Shown in pieces: positions 1 through 6,608 of a stretch of 7,984 bases of DNA (its first letter is position 1; each line of letters starts with the position of its first letter). Source of the DNA: CAYOHY01 sp964403885 (GTDB lineage: Bacteria; Actinomycetota; Coriobacteriia; Anaerosomatales; PHET01); assembly GCA_964403885.1 (NCBI GenBank), contig CAYOHY010000073.1, forward strand, positions 1-7,984, in the 5' to 3' direction. A model generated the notes under the pieces. The model saw nothing but the letters and a program-made list of their open reading frames with translations, was not told the DNA's origin and did no database searches. Both the position numbers and the translations under genes were made by a program.

Positions 1-1525
1 CGAGCGGGGTTCCGTCGGCGACGGTGACCTGGCCCGCGTGGATCGAGCGGCCGATACCCACGCCGCCGCCGTGATGGATTGAGACCCAAGTGGCGCCGCT
101 GGCGGTGTTGACGAGCGCATTGAGCAGTGGCCAGTCGGCGATGGCATCGGAGCCGTCGAGCATCGCCTCGGTCTCTCGGTAGGGGCTCGCAACGCTGCCG
201 CAGTCCAGGTGGTCTCGGCCGATGACGATGGGCGCGCTCAGGCGGCCATCGGCGACCATCTCGTTGAAGAGGGCACCTGCCTTGTCGCGCTCGCCGTAAC
301 CCAGCCAGCAGATGCGGGCGGGCAGGCCCTGGAACGCGATCTTCTCGGAGGCCTGGGTGATCCAGCGGTGGAGCGGCTCGTTGTCGGGGAAGAGGTCGAG
401 CACGGCGCGGTCGGTGGCGGCGATGTCTGCCGGGTCGCCGGAGAGCGCCGCCCAGCGGAACGGGCCCTTGCCCTCGCAGAAGAGCGGGCGGATGTAGGCA
501 GGGACGAAGCCGGGGAACGCCCATGCGCGGGCGAAGCCGCCCAGCTCAGCCTCGGCGCGGATCGAGTTGCCGTAGTCGAAGACCTCGGCGCCGGCGTCCA
601 TGAAGCCCACCATCGCCTCGACGTGGGTGGCCATCGACTCGCGGGCGCGCTGCGTGAAGCCCTCGGGGTCGCGCTGGGCCTCCGCGTGCCAGTCCGCGAA
701 GCTCACGCCCAGCGGCAGGTACGCGAGCGGGTCGTGCGCCGAGGTCTGGTCGGTGACCACGTCGACCTCGATGCCGCGGCGCAGCAGCTCCGGCAGCACG
801 TGGGCGCAGTTGCCCTCGAGGCCCACGCTGAGCGCTCGGCGGTCCCGCTTGGCCGCGAGCACGCGCGCGACGGCGTCGTCGAGGTCGCTGGTCCACTCGT
901 CGAGGTAGCGCTCGCGCACGCGGCGGTCGAGACGCGACGCATCCACGTCCACCACGAGCACCGCACCGCCGTTCATCGTGACCGCGAGCGGCTGCGCGCC
1001 GCCCATGCCGCCGCACCCGCCCGTGACGGTGAGCGTGCCGGCGAGCGTGCCGCCAAAGCGCTTCTCGGCCACGGCGGCGAACGTCTCGTAGGTGCCCTGC
1101 ACGATGCCCTGCGTGCCGATGTAGATCCAGCTGCCGGCCGTCATCTGGCCGTACATGGTGAGACCCAGCTGCTCGAGGCGGCGAAACTCCGGCCACGTGG
1201 CCCAGTCGCCCACGAGGTTGGAGTTGGCGATGAGCACGCGCGGCGCCCACTCGTGGGTGCGCATGACGCCCACGGGCTTGCCGGACTGCACGAGCATGGT
1301 CTCGTCGGCCTTGAGCGAGCGAAGCGTGCGCTGCAGCGCGTCGAACGCCTCCCAGCTACGGGCGGCGCGGCCGGTACCGCCGTAGACCACCAGGTCGTCG
1401 GGGTGCTCGGCGACCTCGGGGTCGAGGTTGTTCTGCAGCATGCGCAGAGCGGCCTCCTGCGGCCAGCCCTGGGCGGTCAGCGTGGTGCCGCGCGCGGCGC
1501 GGACGGGTCGGGCTCCTGCACTCAT
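1..1525 (-). CDS. hutU: Urocanate hydratase (urocanase), 3' end cut by window edge
   Basis: Cytoplasmic NAD+-dependent enzyme that hydrates urocanate to 4-imidazolone-5-propionate, step two of histidine breakdown. I translated the minus strand from the ATG at 1525: 508 codons are present of the roughly 550-560 usual for the family, so the C-terminus lies off the left edge. Family motifs appear in order: the NAD-binding YGGTGRAARSWEAF (48-61), YGQMTAG (125-131), TGGCGGMGGAQP (168-179), FDYGNSIR (316-323), FCEGKGPFRW (349-358), the ARICWLGYG segment whose Cys406 matches the catalytic cysteine of the Pseudomonas enzyme, RDHLDCGSVASP (437-448), and SGATWVSIHHGGGVGIG (476-492). The start is supported by GAGGAG six bases upstream (1532-1537). 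It lies 31 bases after the hutH stop, so it is the second gene of a hutH-hutU operon. All recognisable active-site blocks are intact. Confidence 0.97.
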   Translation of the reverse strand, partial: MSAGARPVRAARGTTLTAQGWPQEAALRMLQNNLDPEVAEHPDDLVVYGGTGRAARSWEAFDALQRTLRSLKADETMLVQSGKPVGVMRTHEWAPRVLIANSNLVGDWATWPEFRRLEQLGLTMYGQMTAGSWIYIGTQGIVQGTYETFAAVAEKRFGGTLAGTLTVTGGCGGMGGAQPLAVTMNGGAVLVVDVDASRLDRRVRERYLDEWTSDLDDAVARVLAAKRDRRALSVGLEGNCAHVLPELLRRGIEVDVVTDQTSAHDPLAYLPLGVSFADWHAEAQRDPEGFTQRARESMATHVEAMVGFMDAGAEVFDYGNSIRAEAELGGFARAWAFPGFVPAYIRPLFCEGKGPFRWAALSGDPADIAATDRAVLDLFPDNEPLHRWITQASEKIAFQGLPARICWLGYGERDKAGALFNEMVADGRLSAPIVIGRDHLDCGSVASPYRETEAMLDGSDAIADWPLLNALVNTASGATWVSIHHGGGVGIGRSIHAGQVTVADGTPL

Positions 1526-1556
1526 GGGTGACTCCTCATTCCTTCAAGCGGCCGGG

Positions 1557-3101
1557 CTACTCGAGCCCGCCGACGATGTCCTCTACGACACGCACGATCA
1601 CGCCGTCGCTCACGAGGCGCGAGGTGGCCTCGATCTCCGGCGACAGGAACCGGTCCGGCCCGCAGCACGGCGCGACCTCGCGCACCGCGGCGAGCGCGGC
1701 AGCGGTGGCGGGCGACGGCGTCTCCGGCGCCCGCAGGTCGAGAGCGCGGGCGGCGGTGAGCACCTCGATGCCCAGCACGTGCGCGAGCCCGTCCACCGAG
1801 CGGCGCAGCTTACGTGCGGCGCTCCAGCCCATCGAGACGTGGTCCTCCTGCATCGCCGACGACGGGATCGAGTCCACGCTCGCGGGCGCGGCAAGGCGCT
1901 TCATCTCGCTCACGATGCCGGCCTGCGTGTACTGCGCGATCATGTGGCCGGAGTCCACGCCGGGGTCATCGGCCAGGAACGGCGGCAGCCCGTGGTTGCG
2001 GGCCACGTCGAGCATGCGGTCCGTGCGGCGCTCGCTGATCGAGGCGAGGTCGGCCGCGGCGATGGCGAGGAAGTCGAGTACGTAGGCCACGGGCGCGCCG
2101 TGGAAGTTGCCGTTGCTCTCCACGCGCCCGTCGGGCAGCACCACCGGGTTGTCGATCGCCGAGGCGAGCTCGCGCGACGCGACCGTCTCGGCGTGGGTGA
2201 GCGTGTCGCGCACCGCACCCGCCACCTGCGGCGCACAGCGCAACGAGTACGCGTCTTGCACGCGCAGATCTCCCTCGCGATGCGACGCCACGATGCCCGA
2301 GCCGTCCAGCACGCGCGTCATGTTGCGCGCCGAGGCGGCCTGGCCCGGATGCGGCCTGAGCGCTTGGAGCTCGGCGGCGAAGACGCGGTCGGTGCCCAGC
2401 AGCGCCTCGACGCTCATGGCCGCCGAGATGTCGGCGGTGCGCACGAGCAGGCGCAGGTCGTGGATCGCGAGCGAGAGCATGCCCAGCATGCCGTCGGTGC
2501 CGTTGATGAGCGCGAGGCCTTCCTTCTCCTCGAGACGCACGGGCGCGAGCCCGGCGGCGCTGAGCGCATCGGCGGCGGCCATCCGCACGCCGGTGGGGCC
2601 GAAGACCTCGCCCTCGCCCATAACCGCGAGCGCGCAGTGCGACAGCGGCGCCAGGTCACCCGAGCAGCCCAGCGAGCCGAACTCCGGCACGCACGGCGTG
2701 ATGCGCGCGTTGAGCAGGTCGGCGTAGGCCTGCGCGGTGGCCGGACGAACGCCGGTGCGACCGGTGCACAGCGTGGAGAGGCGCAGCAGCATGAGCGCGC
2801 GAACCACCTCAGGCTCGACGCACTCGCCCACGCCGGCGGCGTGCGAGCGGATGAGCGAGCGCTGCAGCTGCGCGCGCAGCGACGGGTCGATGTACTTGGT
2901 GGCGAGCGCGCCAAAGCCGGTGCTCACGCCGTAGACGGGCTTGCCCGAGTGCGCCAGCTCGTCGATGACGGCGCGCGACTTCGCGATCGCCTCGCGTGAC
3001 TCGGCAGAGATCTCGATCTTCGCACCGCCGCGCGCCACCGCGACGACCTGCTCGATCTCAAGGGCGCCGATACCTACGATCACGGGTTCTGGAGCTGACA
3101 C
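1557..3101 (-). CDS. hutH: Histidine ammonia-lyase (histidase)
   Basis: Catalyses non-oxidative deamination of L-histidine to urocanate and ammonia, the committed step of histidine use. The 514 residues match the usual ~510. The start is GTG with GAGAGG six bases upstream (3108-3113). Visible landmarks are VYGVSTGFG (56-64, with the catalytic tyrosine Y57), the MIO-forming block GSLGCSGDLAPLSH (142-155), ALINGT (197-202, substrate-binding Asn200), QDAYSLRC (282-289, with Arg288), NGNFHG (330-335) and MQEDHVSMG (417-425, Glu419). The prosthetic MIO group of this family forms from an internal Xaa-Ser-Gly. Here it is Cys146-Ser147-Gly148, not the textbook Ala-Ser-Gly. I recall the Cys form in some actinobacterial histidases, so I do not read it as inactivation. 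It is the first gene of the minus-strand hut operon and diverges from hutG. Confidence 0.97.
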   Translation of the reverse strand: MSAPEPVIVGIGALEIEQVVAVARGGAKIEISAESREAIAKSRAVIDELAHSGKPVYGVSTGFGALATKYIDPSLRAQLQRSLIRSHAAGVGECVEPEVVRALMLLRLSTLCTGRTGVRPATAQAYADLLNARITPCVPEFGSLGCSGDLAPLSHCALAVMGEGEVFGPTGVRMAAADALSAAGLAPVRLEEKEGLALINGTDGMLGMLSLAIHDLRLLVRTADISAAMSVEALLGTDRVFAAELQALRPHPGQAASARNMTRVLDGSGIVASHREGDLRVQDAYSLRCAPQVAGAVRDTLTHAETVASRELASAIDNPVVLPDGRVESNGNFHGAPVAYVLDFLAIAAADLASISERRTDRMLDVARNHGLPPFLADDPGVDSGHMIAQYTQAGIVSEMKRLAAPASVDSIPSSAMQEDHVSMGWSAARKLRRSVDGLAHVLGIEVLTAARALDLRAPETPSPATAAALAAVREVAPCCGPDRFLSPEIEATSRLVSDGVIVRVVEDIVGGLE

Positions 3102-3269
3102 GGGTAGCCTCTCTTCAAGGCCGCCGACTGACGATTGGCGACCGATCTCCTCGGATAGGTACTCATCGATGATTCATCGGATTCGCGATAGTGTAGGTAA
3201 CACAACAGGGAAATATCCACTTCAGCGCAGTAGAGCACCAGCGCGGTATACAGAAAGCCGAGGAAACCC
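3102..3269. promoter_or_regulatory. Divergent hutH / hutG control region with a 10-base palindrome
   Basis: This 168-base gap must carry both hut promoters because the flanking genes diverge. It contains a perfect 10-base palindrome, TCATCGATGA (3163-3172), followed by a further TCATCG half-site (3174-3179), and a TCGGAT direct repeat (3151-3156 and 3177-3182) flanking it. The stretch from about 3160 to 3220 is visibly more AT-rich than the coding DNA. A GTGT-5-ACAC element sits at 3191-3203. No sigma-70 -35/-10 pair with good spacing is convincing on either strand. The palindrome is a plausible operator for a hut regulator not encoded here; that is inference. Confidence 0.4.
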
Positions 3270-4184
3270 GTGTCCGATAAGCCCCTTCCGAGCGACCCGC
3301 TGTGGCCCCGCGCCGCCCATTGGTTCGTACCCGCAGACAGCCTTGGTGACAGCGTCGCGGACCTGGGGCTGCTGGGCGTGGGCGCGTGGTCGACCTCGAT
3401 CACGCCCACCGGCGCGCACGCGACGCCGGGCGCCGTCCGCGATGCGCTGCTGCGCTACTCCACCTACTCCACCGAGCACGACACTGACGTCGCGCAACTC
3501 CTCGCCGCCGACTTCGGCGACGTGCGCGACCCGGACGGCGAGAGCGGCGAGGCCCGCGTGGCCCGCACCGTGGGTGCCGCCGCGCCGCGCTGCCGGCTGC
3601 TCGTGGCGCTGGGCGGCGACAACTCGATCACGTACTCGGTGATGCGCGGGCTGTTCGCCGAGGACCTCGCGGGCGCCGGACTGATCACCGTGGACGCGCA
3701 CCACGACCTGCGCGACGGCGTCTCCAACGGCTCTCCCGTGCGCCGGCTCGTCGAGGCGGGGCTGCCGGGCTCGCAGATCGTGCAGATAGGCATCGCGGAC
3801 TTCGCGAACTCCCCCGCCTACGCCGCGCGCGCCCGCGAGCTGGGCATCACGGTGGTGCCGCGCTCGGCGCTTCGCACGCGCCCGATGGCCGACATCGCCG
3901 CCCAGGCGCTCGCGATCGCCGGCGCGGGCGGACGACCGGTGTACGTCGACCTCGACGTGGACGTGTGCGATCGCGCGGCCGTGCCCGGGTGCCCCTCGGC
4001 GGCTCCGGGCGGGCTGTCCGCCGACGAGCTGCGCGAGCTCACCTTCCACCTGGCCTCCGATGCTCGCGTCCGCGCGATCGACCTCACGGAGATCGACGCC
4101 ACGATCGACGCGCCCGATCAGCGCACGGTGCGGCTCGCTGCGTTGCTCGTGCTGGAGGCCGCGGCAGGACTCGCGTCGCGCTAG
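3270..4184 (+). CDS. hutG: Formimidoylglutamase, arginase/agmatinase (ureohydrolase) family
   Basis: Binuclear-metal hydrolase. The hut context indicates it splits N-formimino-L-glutamate into L-glutamate and formamide, the last step of the direct histidine route. The 304 residues fit the ureohydrolase family. Metal-binding blocks are in the expected order: ALGGDNSIT (113-121), TVDAHHDLRDG (140-150, Asp142, His144 and Asp146 as ligands), VDLDVDVCDRAAVPG (226-240, Asp227/229/231/234 region), PGGLS (246-250) and DLTEID (271-276, Glu274 matching the arginase glutamate). The first block usually reads GGDHS; here the metal-ligand histidine is Asn118. Starts at GTG with GAGGA (3260-3264) five bases upstream. 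It diverges from hutH, and its stop overlaps that of the convergent ATPase gene. The ureohydrolase fold is certain from the motifs. Substrate is assigned from neighbours; agmatinase or guanidino-acid hydrolase is the alternative. Confidence 0.88.
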   Translation: MSDKPLPSDPLWPRAAHWFVPADSLGDSVADLGLLGVGAWSTSITPTGAHATPGAVRDALLRYSTYSTEHDTDVAQLLAADFGDVRDPDGESGEARVARTVGAAAPRCRLLVALGGDNSITYSVMRGLFAEDLAGAGLITVDAHHDLRDGVSNGSPVRRLVEAGLPGSQIVQIGIADFANSPAYAARARELGITVVPRSALRTRPMADIAAQALAIAGAGGRPVYVDLDVDVCDRAAVPGCPSAAPGGLSADELRELTFHLASDARVRAIDLTEIDATIDAPDQRTVRLAALLVLEAAAGLASR

Positions 4185-4984
4185 ACCCGGCTGACGCCGG
4201 ACGTCTCCAGCACCACCACGGTGCGCCCGGGGCGCGTGGACAGCAGGATCCGGTCGCTGAGCTGCAGCATCATCGTGAAGCCCAGCCCCAGCGTGTCGGT
4301 GGTCGAGAAGCCCGCGACCAGCGTGGCGCGCGGCAGCGTGCGAAAGTCGATGCCCGGGCCGTTATCGGCGATCTTGATCTGCAGCGTGCTGTTGCGCGCG
4401 AAGACCTGGTACTCGGCGGCGCCGCCGTGCTTGAGCGCGTTGTTGAGCGCCTCACCCGATGGGCTGAGCACGGCCATGGTGAGGTCCTCGGGAGCGACGC
4501 GCTCGCCCACGGCGTGACGGATCTGCGCACGCGCCTCGGTGAGGCCCTTGCCGTCGGTGATCCGATGCGGATCGTCGAGCGGCATGCCCAGGGCCGCGTC
4601 GATCTCGGACTCGGAGAGCAAGACGAGCTTTCCGCCGGTCACGGCGCTCAGCGTGTCGACGTAAGCGGAGCGGATCCGCTCGTCCTCGGTCTGCAGCGTT
4701 CGGAAGATCCGATACGCGAACACGAACAGCACCGTGGCGGTCACCGCGACGAACAACGTGCCCTTGGCCTCGCTTATGAGCGTGATCGTCTGGGCCGACA
4801 GGCCAAGCGAACCAAGCACGTGATCCGAGAACAGGATCCACAGCAACGCGACCACCGCGTAGCCCGCGGCGAGCCTCAACGCCGCCGATCGCGCCGACGC
4901 ACGTGCCGTCAGACTGCGGCTTCGCTCGATCGACTCGTCCTCCGCGCGGAACGCCACCATGGATCCGCCCTTCACGCCGGCCAT
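4181..4984 (-). CDS. Two-helix membrane protein with histidine-kinase-type (HATPase_c) ATP-binding domain
   Basis: Predicted inner-membrane protein of 267 residues. A basic N-terminus precedes two hydrophobic helices (about 38-58 and 74-94) joined by a short, probably extracytoplasmic loop. The helix pair, with LLWILFSDHVL (47-57) and a KGTLFV entry to helix two, resembles the N-terminal module of many PAS-type sensor kinases. A linker with SAVTGGKLVLLS (113-124) leads to a GHKL ATPase domain: N-box GEALNNALKHGG (177-188), G1 box DNGPGI (207-212), and G2-like STTDTLGLGF (227-236). I see no H-box histidine or dimerisation domain, so it is more like RsbW/RsbT-type ATPases than a full sensor kinase. 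The assigned ATG has only a weak ribosome site; Met9 (4960), preceded by AAGGGCGG, is a reasonable alternative. It lies 41 bases after hsmA on the same strand. Partner and output are unknown. Confidence 0.78.
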   Translation of the reverse strand: MAGVKGGSMVAFRAEDESIERSRSLTARASARSAALRLAAGYAVVALLWILFSDHVLGSLGLSAQTITLISEAKGTLFVAVTATVLFVFAYRIFRTLQTEDERIRSAYVDTLSAVTGGKLVLLSESEIDAALGMPLDDPHRITDGKGLTEARAQIRHAVGERVAPEDLTMAVLSPSGEALNNALKHGGAAEYQVFARNSTLQIKIADNGPGIDFRTLPRATLVAGFSTTDTLGLGFTMMLQLSDRILLSTRPGRTVVVLETSGVSRV

Positions 4985-5025
4985 AGGTGTTCATTCCACT
5001 TAGGCCGAACGGCACACAGGCGGGG

Positions 5026-5409
5026 CTACCCCATCATCTTGGGGACTGCGAGCCCGAACCCCGTGATCAGAGAGGCCATCCACAGGGCCCACACGGTGAC
5101 GCTGAACTTGTGGAAGTTCTGCAGCACCGAGGGCTTGGCCTGGATGAGGGCGAACGTCGCCCACAGCGCGTGCACGAGCATGAGCACGATCGCGAGCACT
5201 CCCAAGATGCCGTGGATGTTCCAGTCGAAACCGCCGGACAGGCCGCTCATGAGCGTGGTGCTGATCGTGTCGAACACGAGACCGGCCCAAAACAGCGCCA
5301 GGTGCCACGGCTTGAGAACGCCCGAACGACGCTCCGAGAACACCGCGATGGTGTAGAGCACGGCTGCGAGCAGGATGGTGACCACCGCGATGATCAGTTG
5401 AGTACTCAC
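5026..5409 (-). CDS. HsmA-family four-helix membrane protein (putative heme-binding)
   Basis: A 127-residue integral membrane protein with four predicted helices (about 4-24, 37-54, 67-88, 102-121). The sequence resembles the HsmA family. HsmA of Clostridioides difficile is a membrane protein that binds heme, is induced with its regulator HsmR under heme exposure, and helps resist oxidative stress (recalled knowledge of the family). Four histidines sit at or in helix ends, as expected for heme ligands: PWHLALFW (His36), WNIHGILG (His66), LVHALWA (His80) and NFHKFS (His100). The start is GTG, with GGGAG about eight bases upstream, and begins three bases after the stop of the preceding membrane gene, so co-translation is likely. 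Family assignment is by recognition of overall pattern, not alignment; heme binding here is inference. Confidence 0.78.
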   Translation of the reverse strand: MSTQLIIAVVTILLAAVLYTIAVFSERRSGVLKPWHLALFWAGLVFDTISTTLMSGLSGGFDWNIHGILGVLAIVLMLVHALWATFALIQAKPSVLQNFHKFSVTVWALWMASLITGFGLAVPKMMG

Positions 5410-5412
5410 TTG

Positions 5413-5853
5413 TCAGACTCCCTTCAGGGTGCGCGCGAAGCGCACGTGATAGCGCATGCTTGCAAGGAACAGGGCCCCGCCGATGGCGAGGTAGACCACG
5501 GCGAGCTCCGGCTTGGGGAGCGCCGAGTGGCGCAGAGTGACCCCCAACGCGATCATCGCGACGGTGATCAGGTAGCTCTGAGGCGACTGGAAGCCGAACA
5601 CGCACAGCCGATCCGGGAGCCCGGCCAGTCGCTCGAGGTTCTTGGCCGCGAGCCGGCGAAAGAGCATCCGCCAGGCGACCAGCGCGAGGGTGACGCCGCC
5701 CACGCCAAACGTGAGCGTTGCGAACGGCGTCGCTGCGGCAAGCCAGCTCACCGCCCAGGCCACGAGCATGACGCCCACGGCGCTCCACACGAGACCAGCG
5801 ATGAGCGTCCGGGTGCGGCGCGACGCCGCCGGCGTGAACCTACCGGGCATCAC
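5413..5853 (-). CDS. Uncharacterised four-helix membrane protein
   Basis: I know no named function. The 146-residue product has four hydrophobic segments (about 17-38, 44-61, 92-107, 114-134), with a basic cytoplasmic-looking loop between helices two and three (LFRRLAAKNLERLAGLPDR, 64-82). The stretch from LPDRLCVFGFQ (79-89) through LRHSALPKPELAVVY (107-121) to GGALFLASMRYH (125-136) looks like a conserved hypothetical family I have seen in diverse bacteria. Cys84 and His109 are the eye-catching polar residues. Two starts are possible: GTG at 5853, overlapping the padR stop by four bases with GGGAGG six bases upstream, or the adjoining ATG at 5850. Being wedged between padR and hsmA, it probably works with the HsmA-like protein. 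An electron-transfer or heme-handling membrane complex is a guess only. Confidence 0.85.
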   Translation of the reverse strand: MMPGRFTPAASRRTRTLIAGLVWSAVGVMLVAWAVSWLAAATPFATLTFGVGGVTLALVAWRMLFRRLAAKNLERLAGLPDRLCVFGFQSPQSYLITVAMIALGVTLRHSALPKPELAVVYLAIGGALFLASMRYHVRFARTLKGV

Positions 5854-6455
5854 GCGTCACCTCCCGCGACCGGCGCGCCAAGGACGGGCCGCATCGCTGC
5901 CCACCCCTCGCGCGCGATCTGCCCGCGCACCTCGGCAAGCCAGTCGAGCTCTGCCTGGGCGATGCGCGCGACCTTGTCGAGGATGACGCGCTGCACGCCG
6001 CCGGCCTCGGGCCTCGCGCTGGCCTCGGCGACCACTCGGCTCGCATCGGCGGACAGTGCGCTCAGGTACGTGACGCGCGCCTCGAGCACGGCATCGCGCT
6101 GGGCATCGGAGAGCACGTCGGTGTAGGCGAGCATGCCAAACACCACGTCGAACTCCGAGAACGGCATCGAGCGCACGAGCGTATCGGCGCTCATCATGCG
6201 CGCCAGTGCCGCGCGGCCTGAGTCGGTGATCGCGTAGATCTTGCGCGCCGGCAGGTTGCCCACGCGCTCCTCGGTGACCGAGACAAGGCCGTCTCGCTCG
6301 AGCTTACGCAGCACGTAGTACACGTGCTTCTTGGACAGGTCGACCCACAGGTCGGAGCGCGACGCGTACAGCGTGCGCATGATCTCGTGGCCGTGCGTGG
6401 GCCGCATCGAGACGCGACCCAAGATGAAGAGCTCTTTGGCGCTTGCATCCTCCAT
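5850..6455 (-). CDS. PadR-family transcriptional regulator
   Basis: A 201-residue DNA-binding protein. The N-terminal winged helix spans about 5-88: FILGRVSMRPTHGHEIMRTL (helices one and two), the recognition helix region SKKHVYYVLRKLERDGLV (41-58), the wing with VGNLPARKIYAITDSG (65-80), then the long C-terminal helical half typical of the larger PadR/Vir_AR4-type proteins, which mediates dimerisation. PadR proteins are usually repressors released by small ligands or stress. It starts at ATG with GAGGTG five bases upstream (6461-6466). It leads a minus-strand operon with two membrane proteins, the first of which overlaps its stop codon. The large inverted repeat just upstream of its start suggests autoregulation. 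The inducer cannot be read from sequence; heme or another porphyrin is possible from the hsmA neighbour. Confidence 0.92.
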   Translation of the reverse strand: MEDASAKELFILGRVSMRPTHGHEIMRTLYASRSDLWVDLSKKHVYYVLRKLERDGLVSVTEERVGNLPARKIYAITDSGRAALARMMSADTLVRSMPFSEFDVVFGMLAYTDVLSDAQRDAVLEARVTYLSALSADASRVVAEASARPEAGGVQRVILDKVARIAQAELDWLAEVRGQIAREGWAAMRPVLGAPVAGGDA

Positions 6456-6475
6456 GGTGACACCTCACTCAAAAC

Positions 6476-6521
6476 AGTGGTACGAATCGTACAACCACAC
6501 ACTAGCACGATTCGTACCACT
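6476..6521. promoter_or_regulatory. Perfect 15-base inverted repeat, probable PadR operator between padR and tnaA
   Basis: Left arm AGTGGTACGAATCGT (6476-6490) is the exact reverse complement of right arm ACGATTCGTACCACT (6507-6521), separated by 16 bases. Each arm is itself built on a near-palindrome: TACGA-A-TCGTA (6481-6491) and cACGA-T-TCGTA (6506-6516), whose centres (6486 and 6511) are 25 bases apart. This reads as two binding sites for a dimeric regulator in opposite orientation. The site is 20 bases upstream of the padR start and about 90 bases upstream of tnaA, so it could control both. No clear -35/-10 pair is visible, so the promoters are not placed. That PadR is the binding protein is inference from position. 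Confidence 0.75.
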
Positions 6522-6598
6522 TTCGCGTGAGCGCGGCACGGGTACACTACGTCTCGGTTCGCGTTGGCCTTCAAAGAGTGGGCCGCGCACGTGACGCC

Positions 6599-6604
6599 GG
6601 GAGG
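6599..6604 (+). promoter_or_regulatory. tnaA ribosome binding site
   Basis: GGGAGG ends four bases before the ATG at 6609 and decides the start. An in-frame GTG at 6591 has no comparable site upstream and would add six residues not seen in the family. Confidence 0.65.
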
Positions 6605-6608
6605 CGCC

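Noticed and set aside
209..1531. Long plus-strand open frame (440 codons) opposite hutU
   Set aside because: Composition is Arg/Ala/Gly/His-rich with no recognisable motif, as expected for the antisense of a high-GC gene. The minus strand encodes a clear urocanase throughout.
1428..2999. Plus-strand open frame of 523 codons opposite hutH
   Set aside because: An antisense shadow of histidase, low-complexity Arg/Ala/His-rich and with no family resemblance.
4187..4200. CCGGC-TGAC-GCCGG hairpin just after the hutG stop, considered as a terminator
   Set aside because: Only five base pairs and no following T-run, and it lies inside the last codons of the ATPase gene, where G+C-rich repeats are common.
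4985..5025. GCC-GTTC-GGC stem between hsmA and the ATPase gene as a terminator
   Set aside because: A three- to four-pair stem with no T-run is too weak. The two genes may still be co-transcribed.
3965..5356. Plus-strand open frame crossing hutG, the ATPase gene and hsmA
   Set aside because: It overlaps three genes with clear domains and itself shows no domain or plausible ribosome site.
6521..6548. TTTCGC / TACACT as a tnaA promoter
   Set aside because: The -10-like TACACT is fair, but the -35 matches poorly and there is no supporting evidence, so it is not listed as a feature.
6521..6608. Possible TnaC-type leader peptide before tnaA
   Set aside because: The short 5' region has no small ORF with a tryptophan codon and its own ribosome site followed by a stop.
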